Shown: positions 1 through 6,171, counted from the stretch's first letter. The stretch is DNA of 6,318 nucleotides from Burkholderiales bacterium (GCA_028868455.1 JAGWUK010000186.1:1-6318), one strand, 5' to 3'. Numbers and translations are program-made. Notes: generated by a model not told the origin, from the letters alone.

Positions 1-180
1 TTGACCGGACATCAGATTGAAATAAGTAGTCTTGCCTGCCCCGTTAGGCCCGACGATGACAGTCAGCGTACCAGGATAAAAATCCGCCGTGACCTGATTG
101 ACGGCCACATGGCCGCCAAATCGAATACTGAGATCACGGGTTGAAAGCGATGGGCGATTCACGGAAGGTTCGCGTGGCAT
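1..180 (-). CDS. ABC transporter ATP-binding protein, LivG-like (partial, N-terminal 60 codons)
   Basis: This is the N-terminal part of the cytoplasmic ATPase of a branched-chain amino acid/amide (HAAT) type importer; the rest lies beyond the left edge. The translation begins MPREPSVNRPS and contains LSIRFGGHVAVNQV, the typical LivG/LivF opening, in which F21 is in the usual place for the aromatic A-loop residue. The Walker A P-loop GPNGAGKT is at residues 44-51, followed by TYFNLMSGQ. The ATG (178-180) lies one base after the TGA of the upstream binding-protein gene, so the two are almost certainly cotranscribed and probably translationally coupled. The only Shine-Dalgarno-like sequence (AGGA, about 12 bases before the ATG) is inside the end of the upstream gene and is rather distant. 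Walker B and the signature motif are outside the window. The family call is firm from the P-loop and context; LivG rather than LivF is inferred from the FGG motif and the gene order. Confidence 0.9.
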   Translation of the reverse strand, partial: MPREPSVNRPSLSTRDLSIRFGGHVAVNQVTADFYPGTLTVIVGPNGAGKTTYFNLMSGQ

Positions 181-181
181 A

Positions 182-1381
182 TCAACGCTTGTTCCTGATC
201 GGCACCGGAAGCTCGCTGGCCGGGATTTCACGCACGAGATCAAGCAAGTCCCACTCATTTTTCTGATCTTTTTTGATGCGGAAATGGTACATGACCTGCA
301 TCGCCTGATGATCTTCCTTGCGGAAATTCATCTTGCCTTTTGGCGTGTCAAATTCCATGCCCTCCATGGCGCTGATCAGTTTTTCGGTATCGGTGGATTT
401 GGCTTTATTAATCGCCGTTACAACGGCACTGGCTGCGGCAAATCCGCCTGCGGTGAAAAAATCCGGTGGTGCTTTAAAACGTTTTGTATGTTCGGCTACC
501 AGCCAGTCGTTCATAGGATTTTTTGGAAACGCATAGTAGTAATAAATTGCGCCTTCTGTGCCGACATAGGATTTCCATGTTTTGAGTACCGGCAAAATAT
601 TGCCGCCAGGTGCCAGTGAAATACCGTAGCGTTCTGGCTTCATATCAGCCAATTTACTCATAGGATTGGCGCCGGCCCAGATAATGGCCAATACGCGCGG
701 CTCTGGCTTGTTTTTCAGCGCGTCGAATAAGCGCTGTGCCGCAGCAGTGAAGTCGGTCGTGTTTTGTGGTGCATATTCTTCATGCACCACTTTTGCCTTG
801 CTGCCAACCGCCGTCAGGGCTTCGCGTGCTGCTTTCACGCCATCGTGTCCAAAGGCGTAGTCCTGCGCCAGAAATGCGACACTGCCACCGGATTTCAACA
901 AACCTGCTGCTGCCAATCCATCCTGGATGGAATTACGGCTGGTGCGGAAAATATAGCGATTCCATTTTTCACCAGTAATCGCGTCGGCCACGGCGGGCTC
1001 TACGATCAGCACTTTCTTATATTCCTGTGCGACCGGCAACATGGCAATGGCAGAGCCGGACGAGGTCGTTCCAACGGCGATATCGACGTGGTCATCGCCA
1101 TAAGCTTCCGCCAGCAAGGTACGCCCCATATCAGGCTTGCTCTGATCGTCCTTGACCAGCACTTTGATCTTGCGGCCATTCAATTCCATCTTGCCGCCAG
1201 TCAGATATTCCAGCCCCAGCATGAAGCCGGTTTCGGTTTCCTTGGCATAAGCTTCCAATGCGCCGGTTTTTCCGGCGATCAGTGCAATTTTCAAGTCCTC
1301 GGCAACCGCCGCACCTGATGTCCACATCGCGCTGACAGCAAGCGCCAGCGCACCGGCTTTGATGAAGGTTTTTCGTTTCAT
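182..1381 (-). CDS. Periplasmic substrate-binding protein of a LIV/HAAT-type ABC transporter
   Basis: A 399-residue type I periplasmic binding protein (Leu/Ile/Val-binding or amide-binding superfamily). It should capture a small organic solute in the periplasm and deliver it to an ABC importer whose ATPase follows one base downstream. Residues 1-27 form a Sec signal peptide: basic MKRKTFIK, a hydrophobic core, then AVA|ED as the likely cleavage site. There is no lipobox cysteine. The mature protein starts LKIALIAGKTGALEAYAKETETGFMLGLEY, the usual first beta strand and ligand-loop region of the fold. VGTTSSGSAIAM (about 103-114) matches the Ser/Thr-rich loop that binds the ligand carboxylate in LivK relatives. 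Length is normal for the family. The ATG is preceded by AGGAG at 5-base spacing, so the start is secure. Relatives transport amino acids, amides, urea or aromatic acids, so the true ligand is open; the hydrolase and TonB receptor upstream argue for something other than ordinary leucine uptake. Confidence 0.93.
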   Translation of the reverse strand: MKRKTFIKAGALALAVSAMWTSGAAVAEDLKIALIAGKTGALEAYAKETETGFMLGLEYLTGGKMELNGRKIKVLVKDDQSKPDMGRTLLAEAYGDDHVDIAVGTTSSGSAIAMLPVAQEYKKVLIVEPAVADAITGEKWNRYIFRTSRNSIQDGLAAAGLLKSGGSVAFLAQDYAFGHDGVKAAREALTAVGSKAKVVHEEYAPQNTTDFTAAAQRLFDALKNKPEPRVLAIIWAGANPMSKLADMKPERYGISLAPGGNILPVLKTWKSYVGTEGAIYYYYAFPKNPMNDWLVAEHTKRFKAPPDFFTAGGFAAASAVVTAINKAKSTDTEKLISAMEGMEFDTPKGKMNFRKEDHQAMQVMYHFRIKKDQKNEWDLLDLVREIPASELPVPIRNKR

Positions 1382-1544
1382 TTTGTCTCCTGCTTAATGA
1401 ATGAAGCTGACGCAAAACTGTTCCAACGAACCACGGCAACGGTGGTAATACACATCGTACTACCAGACGTTCAATTCCCGACGGAGCGATTTTGCGCAAG
1501 TTCTCTTGTTATAAGTCGTTTTTCCCTGCAATTGTGAGCATACT
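1382..1544. other. 163-bp gap between hydrolase and binding-protein genes
   Basis: No credible gene. On the minus strand it carries the AGGAG ribosome site of the binding protein (revcomp of 1387-1391). It also has a possible promoter (see the 1447-1474 entry) and a small dyad ACCAC-N7-GTGGT at 1430-1446, just downstream of that promoter. I see no intrinsic terminator after the hydrolase stop, so read-through from the hydrolase into the transporter genes is possible. Confidence 0.6.
1447..1474 (-). promoter_or_regulatory. Possible sigma70 promoter for the ABC transporter genes
   Basis: Read on the minus strand, TTGAAC (revcomp of 1469-1474) and TGTATT (revcomp of 1447-1452) are separated by 16 bases. 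Each matches 4 of 6 consensus bases. Transcription would begin near 1440, inside the ACCAC-N7-GTGGT dyad, leaving a leader of about 60 bases before the binding-protein ATG. Such matches arise often by chance, so this is only a candidate. Confidence 0.25.
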
Positions 1545-2417
1545 TCAATCCACGCCTTCCAAAAACCGTCTGATTGCATCAGCCGCTTCCGGTTCCGTCA
1601 GCATCGGCGCATGTCCGACCTGCGGCACTTCAACATACTGCATATCTGGAGCAACCGTGCGCATATATTCGGCCTGCTCTGACTCAATCAGATCTGACAG
1701 GACGCCGCGTACCAGCAAGGTAGGTCGTTTGCGGGCGAGCCGGCGAAAGGCCAGTTTCAACATCCATGAGCTTGCTCTCAATTGTCCGTTCTGCAGTGGC
1801 AGCGCAATATCCGGGTCGTATTTCAACACCAGTTGCCCCTGAGCATTTTCGGTGAAAGCGCGGCGCGCCCATTTATCCCACTCTTCCTTGCTATTGGCAG
1901 GAAATGCTGTGAGATTGATTTGGCGGATGTAATCGACCGCCTCATCCCATGTCGCCAGTGCATGTCCCTTGCCAGCATACACGGCGATCCGGTTCAATCC
2001 CTTTTGCGAAATCACCGGGCCGACATCATTGAGTACAGCAGCAACAATCAGATTCCGATGCCGTAATGCAAGCGTCATCGTAATGATGCCGCCCAGCGAC
2101 GTACCGATGAGAACCGCGCGGCCTATGCCCAGGTCTTTCGCAAGTTTGGCGATATCGCCTGCATAAACGAGCGGGTTATAGTGACTGGGATCAGGATCGT
2201 GAGCAGACTTCCCACGGCCACGTAAATCGACGGCGATCACACGACGTCCCTGCGCTGCTATCCATGGCGCCAGTTCGTCAAAATCGCCCGAATTGCGGGT
2301 CAGCCCATGTATGCAAATCACCGGGCAACGCGCGGGGCCGCTGGCAGATGGATAATCTCTGGCATAGAGTTGCAATCCGTCCGCACTGGTAAAGCTGATC
2401 TCATTGAATGTGGTCAC
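1545..2417 (-). CDS. Alpha/beta-fold hydrolase
   Basis: A 290-residue cytoplasmic alpha/beta hydrolase with no signal peptide. The order of motifs is canonical: an oxyanion-hole HG at H37-G38 (VICIHGLTRNSGDFDELA), the conserved VDLRGRGKS after strand 4 (63-71), the nucleophile elbow G-T-S-L-G-G with S107, the likely acid D242 (GVLSD) and the catalytic H269 in VGHAPMLTEPEA. A cap insertion lies roughly at 135-215. Members cleave esters, lactones such as 3-oxoadipate enol-lactone, or C-C bonds of ring-cleavage products; the substrate cannot be fixed from these motifs. The start is GTG at 2415-2417: an in-frame TAA lies eight codons upstream with no ATG between, and AGGA lies 10 bases before the GTG. 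It sits between a TonB receptor and a LIV-type transporter on the same strand, suggesting it processes the imported compound. Confidence 0.92.
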   Translation of the reverse strand: MTTFNEISFTSADGLQLYARDYPSASGPARCPVICIHGLTRNSGDFDELAPWIAAQGRRVIAVDLRGRGKSAHDPDPSHYNPLVYAGDIAKLAKDLGIGRAVLIGTSLGGIITMTLALRHRNLIVAAVLNDVGPVISQKGLNRIAVYAGKGHALATWDEAVDYIRQINLTAFPANSKEEWDKWARRAFTENAQGQLVLKYDPDIALPLQNGQLRASSWMLKLAFRRLARKRPTLLVRGVLSDLIESEQAEYMRTVAPDMQYVEVPQVGHAPMLTEPEAADAIRRFLEGVD

Positions 2418-2440
2418 TATAGCGACATCCTGGTCAGGTT

Positions 2441-2463
2441 AAAAAATCACGTCATGCAACGTG
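2441..2463 (-). terminator. Weak intrinsic terminator or attenuator after the TonB receptor
   Basis: On the minus-strand transcript CACGTU pairs with GACGUG (five Watson-Crick pairs plus one G-U) around a GCAU tetraloop, followed by A and six U. It starts about 55 bases after the receptor stop and ends about 24 bases before the hydrolase GTG. The short stem suggests partial termination, which would lower hydrolase and transporter expression relative to the receptor rather than separate them fully. Confidence 0.5.
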
Positions 2464-2517
2464 TCGAAAACCGGTGTTGCTTCGGCATGTCGACTGCGTT
2501 GAACAACGTGGCAGTAT

Positions 2518-4800
2518 TCAAAATTTATATTCCACGGTAGCCGACACCGTGCGTGGGTTACCATAAAATGCCGTCGTCGTTCCTTCAAACCCAAGTGTAG
2601 GGAACAAGTAACCGGCCACTTTATAGTGGGTATTGCTCAGATTCTTTCCATGCAGCCCTGCGCGCAGACGACGATCGGAACTGGTCCAGACCAGACTGGC
2701 ATCGAACAAGGTGTACGCAGACTGATCAAGCAAATCGTTCGGCGTCTCAAACTGGTGGGTATCGCTGCGGTAGGAGGCGCTGCCAATCAGCGACATCGTG
2801 CCGGCGCGTCCGCTAATCGCCATCGGCCAGTCATAGCTGGCGGTCAGATTGGCTGAGTGTTTCGGCGTATTCTGAAAAACCTTTTGGCTGGAGACATCGA
2901 TACCGCCGACCAGAAATTTCGTGTATTTGGCATCGATATAGCTGTACATCCCTGACAGGCGAAAAGCATCGGTAATCTTCGCCATGGCTTCCAGTTCCAA
3001 ACCGGAAATTTTTGCTTTACCAGCATTGGTCGTGACACCTGCAAAATTATCGTCTTTGCCATCACCGTTCGTATCGACAGCGACCGAACCAGGAATTTGC
3101 ACATCCTTGTAATTGCTGAAAAACAGCGCAGCATTGGTCATCACGCGCCCCTTGTCGAACTGAGATTTCAGTCCAAATTCCAGGGTTTCGATAGTTTCAG
3201 GCTGATAACCCGCCTTCGCCTGCGCCAGACTGATTTTGGTGCCGACGACATTCAGGCGCGGATCAAAACCACCACCCTTGAATCCCTGCGACCAGGAGGC
3301 ATAGACGTTGTTGTTGGCATTGGCCTTCCAGTTAATCGACAGACGTGGTGTGAATTTGGTATCGGTGCGATCCAGATCGCTGGAAGTCAGGTTCGTGTCC
3401 GTGCGGAACAGCACGGCACCAGGATTGCCCAGCTGGGGTGATCCTTTTGTCCCCAGATATAACTGGCGCAGAATCGTCGCCTGACGACGATCCGAGGTGT
3501 AACGTCCCCCGGCAGAAATACTGATGTCATTGCTCAGATTCATACTGCCGTCAGCAAAAACCGCCCACGCTTTAGTGCTGACATCACCCATCGTAAATAC
3601 CGACAGCGGGACAGCTCCGGCGAGTAAAGTATCGAATTTGTCGTAGGCATCGGCGTCGATGTAATACACTCCGGCGACGCCCTGTATTTTTTTGCCGGTA
3701 TAGGTCAGTTGCAATTCCTGACTGAACTGACGGTTTTTATACACCGCCGGTGCCTCCAGATCTACTACTGGTAATGAGTCAAAATCGATAGGCGCATACG
3801 ACGTATCCTGACGCGAAGCGGTAATCGATTTCAGTGTCAGTTCATTATTCAACTGGTACTCAATCAATGCGGAACCGCCGTGCTGTTTGACCTGCTGCTC
3901 ATGTCCTAATACGGTGGTCAGGTTCGCGCGGGTATCGTAGACGTTATCCAGTATCGGTGCCTTGCTGGCGTTCGAGACCGTCAAGCGGTAGCCGTTTTTT
4001 GGGCTGGAATTATCTTCAGTGATATCGGCGGCAAGCCGGATAAACAAGTCGGAAGTCGGGGTAAATTCTGCCGTCAGGCGAGCTGCGGAAACGTCTTTGT
4101 CATAATTATCCGCGCCGGTCACGAGATTTTTACCAAACCCATTGCGCTTGAATTTTGCCAGCGTGGCTCCAACGCGTACCGTATCCGAAATCGGCGTACT
4201 GCCGGTCACAACGGCGTCGGTTTGTCCATAGGTACCGATCGTCGCTTTCAGACGCAGATCGCGTTCAGGGCCGAGTTTGCGCGTCACATATTTGACCGCG
4301 CCGCCGATCGTGTTACGGCCATATAGTGTGCCTTGCGGACCGCGCAGCACTTCGATGCGCTCGACATCATAGATGTCGGCAACAGCACCTTGCGGACGCG
4401 CCAGATAGACGTCGTCGATGTAGATGCCGACACCCGCTTCAAATCCGGCCAACGGATCTTGCTGCCCCACGCCGCGAATAAACGCGGTCAAAGTTGAATT
4501 GGTTGCACGCGATGCTTTCATCGTGGTATTTGGCAAAGACTGCACAAGGCCGACGATATCGGGTACCGCCGTTTTAGACAATTGATCGGCAGAGAAAGCC
4601 GTGACAGATACAGGGACATCTTGCAGAGACTCTTCGCGACGACGCGCCGTTACCACGACTGTATTGGTATCGTCACTGCTGGCGACATCCTTATCCGTCG
4701 CTGTTTGTGCATTCGCCAAACCGAGAGAACTCCCCGATAAAGCGATCAGTGCAGCAGCGTACCGGCGCAACAATTTCTGCTTTCTCTTGCTATGACTCAT
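2518..4800 (-). CDS. TonB-dependent outer-membrane receptor
   Basis: A 760-residue TonB-dependent receptor that should import a scarce or bulky ligand across the outer membrane using TonB-ExbBD energy. Residues 1-31 are a signal peptide (SKRKQKLLRR, hydrophobic stretch, LANA|Q). A TonB box, TVVVTA, is at 47-52. The plug domain runs about 58-175 and includes QDVPVSVTAFS, AFIRGVG, GVGIYIDDVYLARP and the signature VERIEVLRGPQGTLYGRNTIGGAVKY near its end, written here only by its ends V146 and Y171. The barrel fills about 185-760, contains SQGFKGGGF (504-512), and ends in an outer-membrane terminal phenylalanine (VEYKF). There is no N-terminal STN signalling domain and no FecIR nearby. A Ca2+-loop-like DTNGDGKDD is at 576-584. 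ATG is supported by AGGAG at 6-base spacing. Annotation pipelines often call this subfamily iron-complex receptors, but the context favours an organic substrate. Confidence 0.95.
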   Translation of the reverse strand: MSHSKRKQKLLRRYAAALIALSGSSLGLANAQTATDKDVASSDDTNTVVVTARRREESLQDVPVSVTAFSADQLSKTAVPDIVGLVQSLPNTTMKASRATNSTLTAFIRGVGQQDPLAGFEAGVGIYIDDVYLARPQGAVADIYDVERIEVLRGPQGTLYGRNTIGGAVKYVTRKLGPERDLRLKATIGTYGQTDAVVTGSTPISDTVRVGATLAKFKRNGFGKNLVTGADNYDKDVSAARLTAEFTPTSDLFIRLAADITEDNSSPKNGYRLTVSNASKAPILDNVYDTRANLTTVLGHEQQVKQHGGSALIEYQLNNELTLKSITASRQDTSYAPIDFDSLPVVDLEAPAVYKNRQFSQELQLTYTGKKIQGVAGVYYIDADAYDKFDTLLAGAVPLSVFTMGDVSTKAWAVFADGSMNLSNDISISAGGRYTSDRRQATILRQLYLGTKGSPQLGNPGAVLFRTDTNLTSSDLDRTDTKFTPRLSINWKANANNNVYASWSQGFKGGGFDPRLNVVGTKISLAQAKAGYQPETIETLEFGLKSQFDKGRVMTNAALFFSNYKDVQIPGSVAVDTNGDGKDDNFAGVTTNAGKAKISGLELEAMAKITDAFRLSGMYSYIDAKYTKFLVGGIDVSSQKVFQNTPKHSANLTASYDWPMAISGRAGTMSLIGSASYRSDTHQFETPNDLLDQSAYTLFDASLVWTSSDRRLRAGLHGKNLSNTHYKVAGYLFPTLGFEGTTTAFYGNPRTVSATVEYKF

Positions 4801-4805
4801 CTCTG

Positions 4806-4810
4806 TCTCC
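4806..4810 (-). promoter_or_regulatory. Ribosome binding site of the TonB receptor
   Basis: Minus-strand AGGAG lies 6 bases before the ATG at 4798-4800, preceded by a run of eight A. The nine bases CAGGAGACA are identical to those before the binding-protein ATG at 1379-1381. Confidence 0.75.
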
Positions 4811-4827
4811 TGTTTTTTTTAATTGAA

Positions 4828-4843
4828 TGCGATGAACATCGCA
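4828..4843. repeat. 16-bp perfect dyad in the receptor leader (TGCGATG-AA-CATCGCA)
   Basis: Two perfect 7-bp arms around AA, 28-43 bases before the receptor ATG. It can be read as TGCGA-N6-TCGCA, the same geometry as a CRP/FNR-family site and identical in its ten defined bases to the CRP-S core described in gammaproteobacteria. It could equally be a hairpin in the mRNA leader (6-bp stem with GUUC loop on the minus-strand transcript). Confidence 0.5.
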
Positions 4844-4901
4844 CGGAGCGCAGTGTGCGCCAATTCAAACTTGCCTGAAAGACCAGCAAATGCGCACCCT
4901 T

Positions 4902-4917
4902 TGTGCATAAATGCACA
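4902..4917. repeat. 16-bp perfect dyad, operator candidate A (TGTGCAT-AA-ATGCACA)
   Basis: Perfect 7-bp arms with an AA spacer, about 100-117 bases before the receptor ATG. It matches the dyad at 5224-5239 in 13 of 16 positions and shares its TGTGC-N6-GCACA skeleton. The position upstream of the receptor suits an activator site or one partner of a repression loop. Which protein binds is unknown; the divergent LysR protein is the obvious first candidate, although the even-length symmetry does not fit the usual T-N11-A box. Confidence 0.6.
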
Positions 4918-4946
4918 TGCGCCGCAAACCCTTATGGAACAATGAT

Positions 4947-4961
4947 TGCTGCAATGCAGCA
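4947..4961. repeat. 15-bp perfect dyad (TGCTGCA-A-TGCAGCA)
   Basis: Perfect 7-bp arms around a single A. An odd-length 15-bp interrupted dyad upstream of the divergent target is the usual form of a LysR-type recognition site, so this is an alternative primary site for the regulator. It lies 30 bases from the 4902-4917 dyad edge to edge, 45 bases (about four helical turns) start to start. Confidence 0.5.
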
Positions 4962-5087
4962 GTGTTTTTACCAGAAACCAACAGAGAAAATTACTTTGAT
5001 GATTTATCTTCGGTCTGACTAAAAACAAGGAACATTTTTCAAATATTTTATTTCTCTGAATGAAATCAACGTCTTGCTCTACGTAAT

Positions 5088-5099
5088 GCGCGTACGCGC
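5088..5099. repeat. 12-bp perfect palindrome (GCGCGTACGCGC)
   Basis: Twelve-base uninterrupted palindrome in the middle of the divergent region. TACGCG recurs at about 5115-5120. It shares no sequence with the TGTGC dyads, and its role is unknown. Confidence 0.4.
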
Positions 5100-5180
5100 T
5101 AACGATGTCCGCTGAGTACGCGGGTATTGCCGCACCAGCCAGCGTCTTCCCGCATCCGTCGTAGGATCAGATGAAAAAAT

Positions 5181-5204
5181 CGCAGCGTATGCACATGCGC
5201 TGCG
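5181..5204. repeat. 24-bp near-perfect inverted repeat containing ATGCACATGCGC
   Basis: CGCAGCG (5181-5187) faces CGCTGCG (5198-5204). Inside, ATG-CA-CAT is also symmetric, so the whole 24 bases are a dyad with one mismatched pair (5188/5197); flanking T5180 and A5205 also pair. Its right-central part is the second copy of the 12-bp direct repeat found at 4911-4922. It lies just upstream of the possible lysR promoter. Confidence 0.5.
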
Positions 5205-5211
5205 AAGTGCG

Positions 5212-5241
5212 TTGTCAGACCAATGTGCTTTGATGCACAAT
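5212..5241 (+). promoter_or_regulatory. Possible lysR promoter
   Basis: TTGTCA (5212-5217, 5 of 6 to the -35 consensus) and CACAAT (5236-5241, 4 of 6 to the -10) are 18 bases apart. The start point would fall near 5247-5249, on the ATG at 5248. The spacer and part of the -10 are filled by the 5224-5239 dyad, a classic arrangement for autorepression. Confidence 0.35.
5224..5239. repeat. 16-bp dyad, operator candidate B (TGTGC-TTTGAT-GCACA)
   Basis: Five-base perfect outer arms, with the same length and skeleton as the dyad at 4902-4917 (13 of 16 identical). It ends 8 bases before the ATG at 5248, overlapping the putative lysR promoter. If the gene began at the TTG at 5212 this dyad would lie inside the coding sequence, which is one reason to prefer the later ATG. 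Confidence 0.55.
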
Positions 5242-5247
5242 AGAACG

Positions 5248-6171
5248 ATGAACAACATGCCCGAATGGACCGATCTTCGCTACTTCCTCGAACTGGCACG
5301 CGTAGGTACGCTGTCGGGTGCTTCGCGCCGGCTCGGCGTCGAACACACCACGGTTGCACGCCGTATAGACCGGCTCGAAACGCAGCTTGGCGCGGCTTTA
5401 TTTGATCGTAGCCGCGAGGGTTATGAGCTGACAGAGATGGGGCAAACCTTGTTACCTCATGCCGAAACAATGGAAAGTGCCGCATTGATGGCCACCGACC
5501 AGCTCGGCAGCAGCAGCATCACAGCACATGGTGTGGTCAGACTGGGCGTCCCGGAAATGTTTGGCACACTGGTCATCGCGCCATTATTGGTAAGCCTGTT
5601 GCAAAATCACCCCGATTTGAGTATCGATTTGCTGGTGCAACCGCGGTTTGCCAATCTTGCCAACCGCGAAGCAGATCTTGGCGTCATGCTTGATCCGCCC
5701 AATACGGGACGATATGTTTTTACACGCTTAGCCACATTTCGCCTGAATTTATACGCGTCGCCTGATTATCTGGCGCGCCATCCGCCCATCGTCAGCAATG
5801 CTGATCTGGCCAGGCATGATTTCGTTGACTATGTTCAGGACAGGCTGGCGAGCAGCGAATTGAATTTTCTCGATAAACTCGGATTCACACCTCGTCGCCG
5901 GATGTGTAGTACCGGCATGATGGCGCAGTGCCAGGCTGCTGCTGCCGGCCTGGGACTGATTATGGCACCGCCTTATGCGATTCCTGCGGACGGCAGTCTG
6001 GTCCCGGTATTAAGAGAAAGTTTTTATACAGAAAGATCGTATTGGTTGGCCGCGCCGACCGATCTATACCGTTTGCAAAGAGTACGCATTGTCTGGAACC
6101 TGTTACGCGAATTTTCGGAACAAAATCCGTCTTTATTCGTCCACCCTGATGACCGGCAAACCGATAATTAA
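5248..6171 (+). CDS. LysR-family transcriptional regulator
   Basis: A LysR-type regulator, 307 residues from the ATG at 5248. The N-terminal winged helix-turn-helix is clear: EWTDLRYFLELARVGTLSGASRRLGVEHTTVARRIDRLE begins at residue 6 (ends E6 and E44), followed by QLGAALFDRSREGYELTEMGQTLL and the linker helix. The effector-binding domain occupies about 95-300, with GVVRLGVPEMFG at its start and AGLGLIMAPPYAIP near the end. The frame is open back to a TTG at 5212, with ATGs at 5233, 5248 and 5257. I prefer 5248 or 5257 because family members usually begin only a few residues before W-x-D-L-R-Y-F and because an operator-like dyad occupies 5224-5239. No good Shine-Dalgarno precedes any of them. 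Divergent orientation to the receptor suggests it controls that gene and itself. Confidence 0.93.
   Translation: MNNMPEWTDLRYFLELARVGTLSGASRRLGVEHTTVARRIDRLETQLGAALFDRSREGYELTEMGQTLLPHAETMESAALMATDQLGSSSITAHGVVRLGVPEMFGTLVIAPLLVSLLQNHPDLSIDLLVQPRFANLANREADLGVMLDPPNTGRYVFTRLATFRLNLYASPDYLARHPPIVSNADLARHDFVDYVQDRLASSELNFLDKLGFTPRRRMCSTGMMAQCQAAAAGLGLIMAPPYAIPADGSLVPVLRESFYTERSYWLAAPTDLYRLQRVRIVWNLLREFSEQNPSLFVHPDDRQTDN

Larger units (their letters stand above)
4801..5247. other. Divergent intergenic control region, rich in inverted repeats
   Basis: About 450 bp between the divergent receptor and lysR genes. The 69-residue minus-strand reading frame at 4819-5028 has no recognisable domain and no family-like features, so I see no gene. 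The region carries at least five dyads and a 12-bp direct repeat, listed separately. TGTGC or its complement GCACA occurs six times (4854, 4902, 4913, 5191, 5224, 5235). The stretch 5030-5060 is A+T-rich. I find no convincing sigma70 promoter for the receptor, which would fit activator-dependent expression. Confidence 0.7.

Noticed and set aside
98..1318. Plus-strand open frames opposite the binding-protein gene
   Set aside because: Shadows of a well-supported minus-strand gene; none shows a recognisable domain.
2415..2428. Three-codon ATG-TCG-CTA-TAG mini-frame whose stop overlaps the hydrolase GTG by one base
   Set aside because: AGG abuts the ATG, so it cannot serve as its ribosome site; with no Shine-Dalgarno the mini-frame is probably chance.
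4846..4863. Sigma54-like GG-N10-GC (TGGCGCACACTGCGCT on the minus strand) before the receptor
   Set aside because: The GG and GC doublets are correctly spaced, but the TT before GC is missing, and LysR regulators normally act with sigma70. The overlapping GCGCA-GTG-TGCGC dyad explains the bases as well.
4819..5028. 69-codon minus-strand open frame in the divergent region
   Set aside because: No domain, no Shine-Dalgarno of note, Cys-rich unnatural composition, and it overlaps the inverted repeats; more likely regulatory DNA.
4801..5060. Fur box near the receptor promoter
   Set aside because: I looked for GATAATGATAATCATTATC-like sequence and saw none of convincing quality.
5099..5485. 128-codon minus-strand frame overlapping the start of lysR
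   Set aside because: It runs antisense through the conserved helix-turn-helix coding region and has no family features.
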